From Bacillota bacterium (GTDB lineage Bacteria > Bacillota > Clostridia > Lachnospirales > Cellulosilyticaceae): DNA of 8,947 bases. The notes below the pieces were generated by a model. It saw only the letters and a list, made by a program, of their open reading frames with translations, was not told where the DNA came from and made no database searches. The position numbers were made by a program, and so were the translations under genes. The DNA lies in assembly GCA_023410675.1 (NCBI GenBank), contig JAEYPM010000006.1, positions 1 through 8,947 on the forward strand. The letters are read 5' to 3'. Shown one piece after another: positions 6,896 to 8,947 of this stretch (positions are counted from its first letter, which is position 1; the number at the start of each line of letters is the position of its first letter).

Positions 6896-8530
6896 CTATT
6901 CCTTTGTCTCTACTAGTTTGTTTCTATATTCTCTTGGCGACATACCATAATTTTTTTTGAAAAAGTAACTAAAATAACTCATATCAGGATACCCTATTCT
7001 CTCCGCTACCTCCGCTAATTTATATGAGCTATTCAAAAATTCAATAGCAGCATTCATTCTTACTTTAACAAGATATTTTAAAAAGGTATCTCCTGTTTCT
7101 TTCTTAAAAATAATGCTAAGATAGCTTTGGCTTATATGTAGGTAATCGGCAACCTTTTGAATGCTTAAATTTTCATCACAAAAGTTTGCCTGAACATAAT
7201 CTTGTGCTTTTTTGAGAAGGGTTTGTGTACTCTTTTGACGTGAGGAATAGATAAAACTCATAATTTTAATAGATAATTCTCTAATCCATTCTTTAATTTC
7301 ATTCAAGGATTTTAGCTTTAAAACGTCAATATAAATGTTCTGGACACCTAGAACGTCCAATGTATCTATTTCAAAATCTCTACATAGTTTTGAAAGGGCT
7401 GCAGCTAATTCAATAAAATACAACTGATACTCATGAAAAGGTACATTTGAGCCAATAAAAATATTACAAATGTTATTAATAGACTCATCTATGCTCTTCT
7501 CTGTACCAAACTTAATAGCAGATATGAGCTTTTGTTCAATCTGCTCATCATAATAGACAGTATTCTTCCTCATAGGTTCTAAGTCATAAATAAAAATAAT
7601 TCCGCTTTCACCAACTATCAGCTTATACTCCAATGCTGATAATGCAGCTTTGTAAGATTCCTTTAATCTCAACAGGCTATTTGTAATGCTGCCCACACCA
7701 AAACTAATCTTTATTTTCAAGTATTTTTCAACACTCTGCCTAATTTCGTCTAATATTAAATATATTCTTTTTAGAATTATGCTGTTATGATTATCATTAT
7801 TTTCTAAAATATTAAAGCTGAAAATGATAATCATCTCATTGTCATGAAATAATGTTTCACCAATAGTATGTTTTTCAATGATCTCCTTGGCGATATTAAG
7901 AACCGCAAACCTCATAAGTTCAGTATCTTCTTCACCAAAAATACTGTCTTCTTTGCTAACTAAACCAAATTCTCCAGCTGCAATTATATAAGCATTACCG
8001 TTTAAACTAAGCTTAATAGTATTTAACTTCCTGTCTAGTTCTTTTTCATTAACATGACCCTCAATAATTAGAGATAAAAACTTCTCTCTAATTATTGGAA
8101 GGCTTTCATTGAAGTGCTCCTTGAGCTTAACCAGATTTTCCTTTTGTATAAAATCGTGCTCTAGCTTTCTTTTAATCTTGTTTATGAGCTCTTCTATATC
8201 TTTTGGTAATACAGGTTTTAGAACATAATCCTCAACACCATATTTAATAGCCTGTTGAGCAAACCGAAAATCATCATAACCCGTTACTATGACAGTTTTT
8301 ACTGTTGGATGAGTTGAATGAACATATTCGGCTAATTCAAGACCATTCATTATAGGCATTGAAATATCCGTGATGATTAAGTCAGGTAGTACGTTCTCAA
8401 TAATATCGATAGCTTCTCTTCCATTTTGAGCACCACCTATTATATTAAACCCATACTTATTCCAATCAATCTTTTGAATAAGCCCTTGTCTTATTTCTTC
8501 ATCATCATCAACAATAAGTAAATTAAACAT
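6896..8530 (-). CDS. YesN-type response regulator, AraC-family DNA-binding output
   Basis: This cytoplasmic transcription regulator (544 residues) is the partner of the adjacent kinase. The N-terminal receiver domain (about 1-120) is intact: acidic Asp8-Asp10, phospho-acceptor Asp55 (ITDISMP), Thr83 and Lys105 (VLKP). The middle region (about 150-430) is the poorly conserved YesN linker. Part of it (about 270-320, KISFGVGS... ALSALEYK...) resembles a degenerate GGDEF-like fold without a GGDEF motif. The C-terminus (about 435-540) is an AraC domain with two helix-turn-helix units, near 456-475 and 504-526, ending in the typical YGMSPREYR. GGAG lies 6 nt before the ATG at 8530. It is first in the operon, 37 nt ahead of the kinase. 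The likely target is the repeated box before the transporter genes (4071-4102). No such box is seen before its own gene. Confidence 0.94.
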   Translation of the reverse strand: MFNLLIVDDDEEIRQGLIQKIDWNKYGFNIIGGAQNGREAIDIIENVLPDLIITDISMPIMNGLELAEYVHSTHPTVKTVIVTGYDDFRFAQQAIKYGVEDYVLKPVLPKDIEELINKIKRKLEHDFIQKENLVKLKEHFNESLPIIREKFLSLIIEGHVNEKELDRKLNTIKLSLNGNAYIIAAGEFGLVSKEDSIFGEEDTELMRFAVLNIAKEIIEKHTIGETLFHDNEMIIIFSFNILENNDNHNSIILKRIYLILDEIRQSVEKYLKIKISFGVGSITNSLLRLKESYKAALSALEYKLIVGESGIIFIYDLEPMRKNTVYYDEQIEQKLISAIKFGTEKSIDESINNICNIFIGSNVPFHEYQLYFIELAAALSKLCRDFEIDTLDVLGVQNIYIDVLKLKSLNEIKEWIRELSIKIMSFIYSSRQKSTQTLLKKAQDYVQANFCDENLSIQKVADYLHISQSYLSIIFKKETGDTFLKYLVKVRMNAAIEFLNSSYKLAEVAERIGYPDMSYFSYFFKKNYGMSPREYRNKLVETKE

Positions 8531-8614
8531 ACTTTACTCCAATCCGCTATAATACTTTTAGAAAATTTATATTGGGGTAATGGTTGAATAAGTAAAAACT
8601 AGATATTTACCTGT

Positions 8615-8643
8615 ATATTATCACCTATATTTGGAAATGTCTA
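8615..8643 (-). promoter_or_regulatory. Candidate promoter of the regulator-kinase-binding protein operon
   Basis: On the minus strand TAGACA (8643-8638, five of six -35 positions) is followed after 17 nt by TAATAT (8620-8615, four of six). An overlapping alternative -10, GATAAT, is at 8622-8617. Transcription would start near 8608, leaving a leader of about 78 nt. AT-rich background makes this tentative. Confidence 0.35.
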
Positions 8644-8649
8644 CAAGAA

Positions 8650-8678
8650 TTAGCGGGTAAACAATAGCATTGTATAAT
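8650..8678 (+). promoter_or_regulatory. Candidate promoter of the nucleosidase gene
   Basis: A consensus -10 TATAAT (8673-8678) has a weak -35, TTAGCG (8650-8655), 17 nt upstream. A second TATAAT (8702-8707) sits in the repeated 9-mer TATAATAGG but has no acceptable -35. If the first is used, the transcript would include the whole 11-bp repeat array in a leader of about 160 nt. Confidence 0.4.
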
Positions 8679-8724
8679 AGGGATTTTTCAATTAAACTTT
8701 ATATAATAGGCATTAAATATTATC

Positions 8725-8812
8725 AGTTTAAATGAAGTTTATAAGAAGTTTATAAGAAGTCTAAAATAAGTTTAGGATACGTTTAAAAGAAGTCCAAAAT
8801 AAGTTTAAATGG
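8725..8812 (+). repeat. Tandem array of eight 11-bp units upstream of the nucleosidase gene
   Basis: Eight consecutive units keep an exact 11-bp register, with consensus close to AGTTTAAAAGA. Units two and three (8736-8746, 8747-8757) are identical (AGTTTATAAGA); others include AGTTTAAATGA, AGTCTAAAATA, AGTTTAGGATA, CGTTTAAAAGA and AGTCCAAAATA. A 10-bp unit (8813-8822) and 11-bp ATTTCAAAAGG (8823-8833) continue the pattern more loosely into the ribosome binding site. The length is not a multiple of three, and the array is outside any gene. The period is close to one helical turn, so every unit faces the same side of the DNA. Confidence 0.85.
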
Positions 8813-8843
8813 AGTTAAAAGAATTTCAAAAGGAGATTTCAAA

Positions 8844-8947
8844 ATGAAGATAGGGCTGATAGGAGCCATGTTTGAAGAAATAGAGCTGTTAAAGAGTTAT
8901 ATGGATATTCGTGAAACTAAAACCATTGCTATGCGTGAGTATTATGT
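8844..8947 (+). CDS. mtnN: 5'-methylthioadenosine/S-adenosylhomocysteine nucleosidase, N-terminus (partial)
   Basis: The first 34 codons are present; the rest lies beyond the right edge. The opening MKIGLIGAMFEEIELLKSYM is the characteristic start of MTA/SAH nucleosidase (PNP/UDP phosphorylase superfamily). The enzyme hydrolyses methylthioadenosine and S-adenosylhomocysteine to adenine and the thioribose products, in methionine salvage, SAM recycling and the AI-2 route. Glu12, a catalytic residue in the E. coli enzyme, is present. Position 10 is Phe where an acidic residue is usual. AGGAG (8831-8835) lies 8 nt before the ATG. It is divergent from the sugar-sensing operon and probably functionally unrelated. 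A related nucleoside phosphorylase-family protein cannot be excluded from so short a piece. Confidence 0.8.
   Translation, partial: MKIGLIGAMFEEIELLKSYMDIRETKTIAMREYY

Larger units (their letters stand above)
8531..8843. other. Divergent intergenic region (313 bp)
   Basis: This gene-free stretch separates the minus-strand regulator operon from the plus-strand nucleosidase gene. From left to right it holds the regulator's ribosome binding site (8540-8537), a candidate minus-strand promoter (8643-8615), a candidate plus-strand promoter (8650-8678), a second TATAATAGG at 8702-8710, and the 11-bp tandem array with its degenerate tail (8725-8843). The sequence is very AT-rich. I see no RNA gene and no convincing terminator in it. 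Confidence 0.8.

Noticed and set aside
262..8530. Assigning xyl gene symbols (xylF, xylG, xylH, xylFII)
   Set aside because: Gene content matches the xylose system, but CUT2 transporters of this type carry several sugars and no xylose-metabolism gene is in the window.
8725..8833. CRISPR array or TRAP-type RNA-binding repeat
   Set aside because: The 11-bp units are contiguous with no spacers, so it is not CRISPR. TRAP sites are closely spaced GAG/UAG triplets, which these units do not match.

Overview
The window looks like chromosomal DNA from a low-GC Gram-positive anaerobe of the class Clostridia. The evidence is AT-rich coding sequence, strong GGAGG-type ribosome binding sites, lipoprotein signal peptides on the solute-binding proteins, and a LytS/YesN-type two-component pair next to a sugar ABC transporter. 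A Ruminiclostridium/Clostridium-like host is my inference; nothing in the window fixes the species.

Six complete genes lie head to tail on the minus strand. In transcription order they are: an AraC-type response regulator (8530-6896), a dCache-HAMP sensor histidine kinase (6858-5104), a short solute-binding lipoprotein (5087-4107), a double-domain sugar ABC ATPase (3999-2509), its permease (2482-1490) and a second solute-binding lipoprotein (1431-262). A strong hairpin terminator (191-231) closes the block. A further minus-strand gene begins at 70 and leaves the left edge. On the right, the start of an MTA/SAH nucleosidase gene (8844 onward, plus strand) diverges from the response regulator across a 313-bp intergenic region.

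The genes form two cassettes. The sensing cassette (regulator, kinase, first binding protein) has the gene content of the XylFII-LytS-YesN three-component sugar sensors described in Clostridium beijerinckii. There an extracytoplasmic sugar-binding protein presents its ligand to the kinase, and the regulator activates a neighbouring xylFGH-type transporter. The transport cassette (ATPase, permease, second binding protein) is a complete CUT2-type monosaccharide importer. The actual sugar cannot be read from the sequence; xylose, glucose, galactose, ribose and arabinose are all possible.

The 107-bp gap between the cassettes holds an exact 11-bp direct repeat with a 21-bp period, directly upstream of a weak -35 and a near-consensus -10. 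This fits a regulator-activated promoter for the transporter. Other unexplained structure: a perfect 21-bp inverted repeat touching the ribosome binding site of the left-edge gene, and an array of eight 11-bp tandem units (plus degenerate copies) running into the ribosome binding site of the nucleosidase gene.
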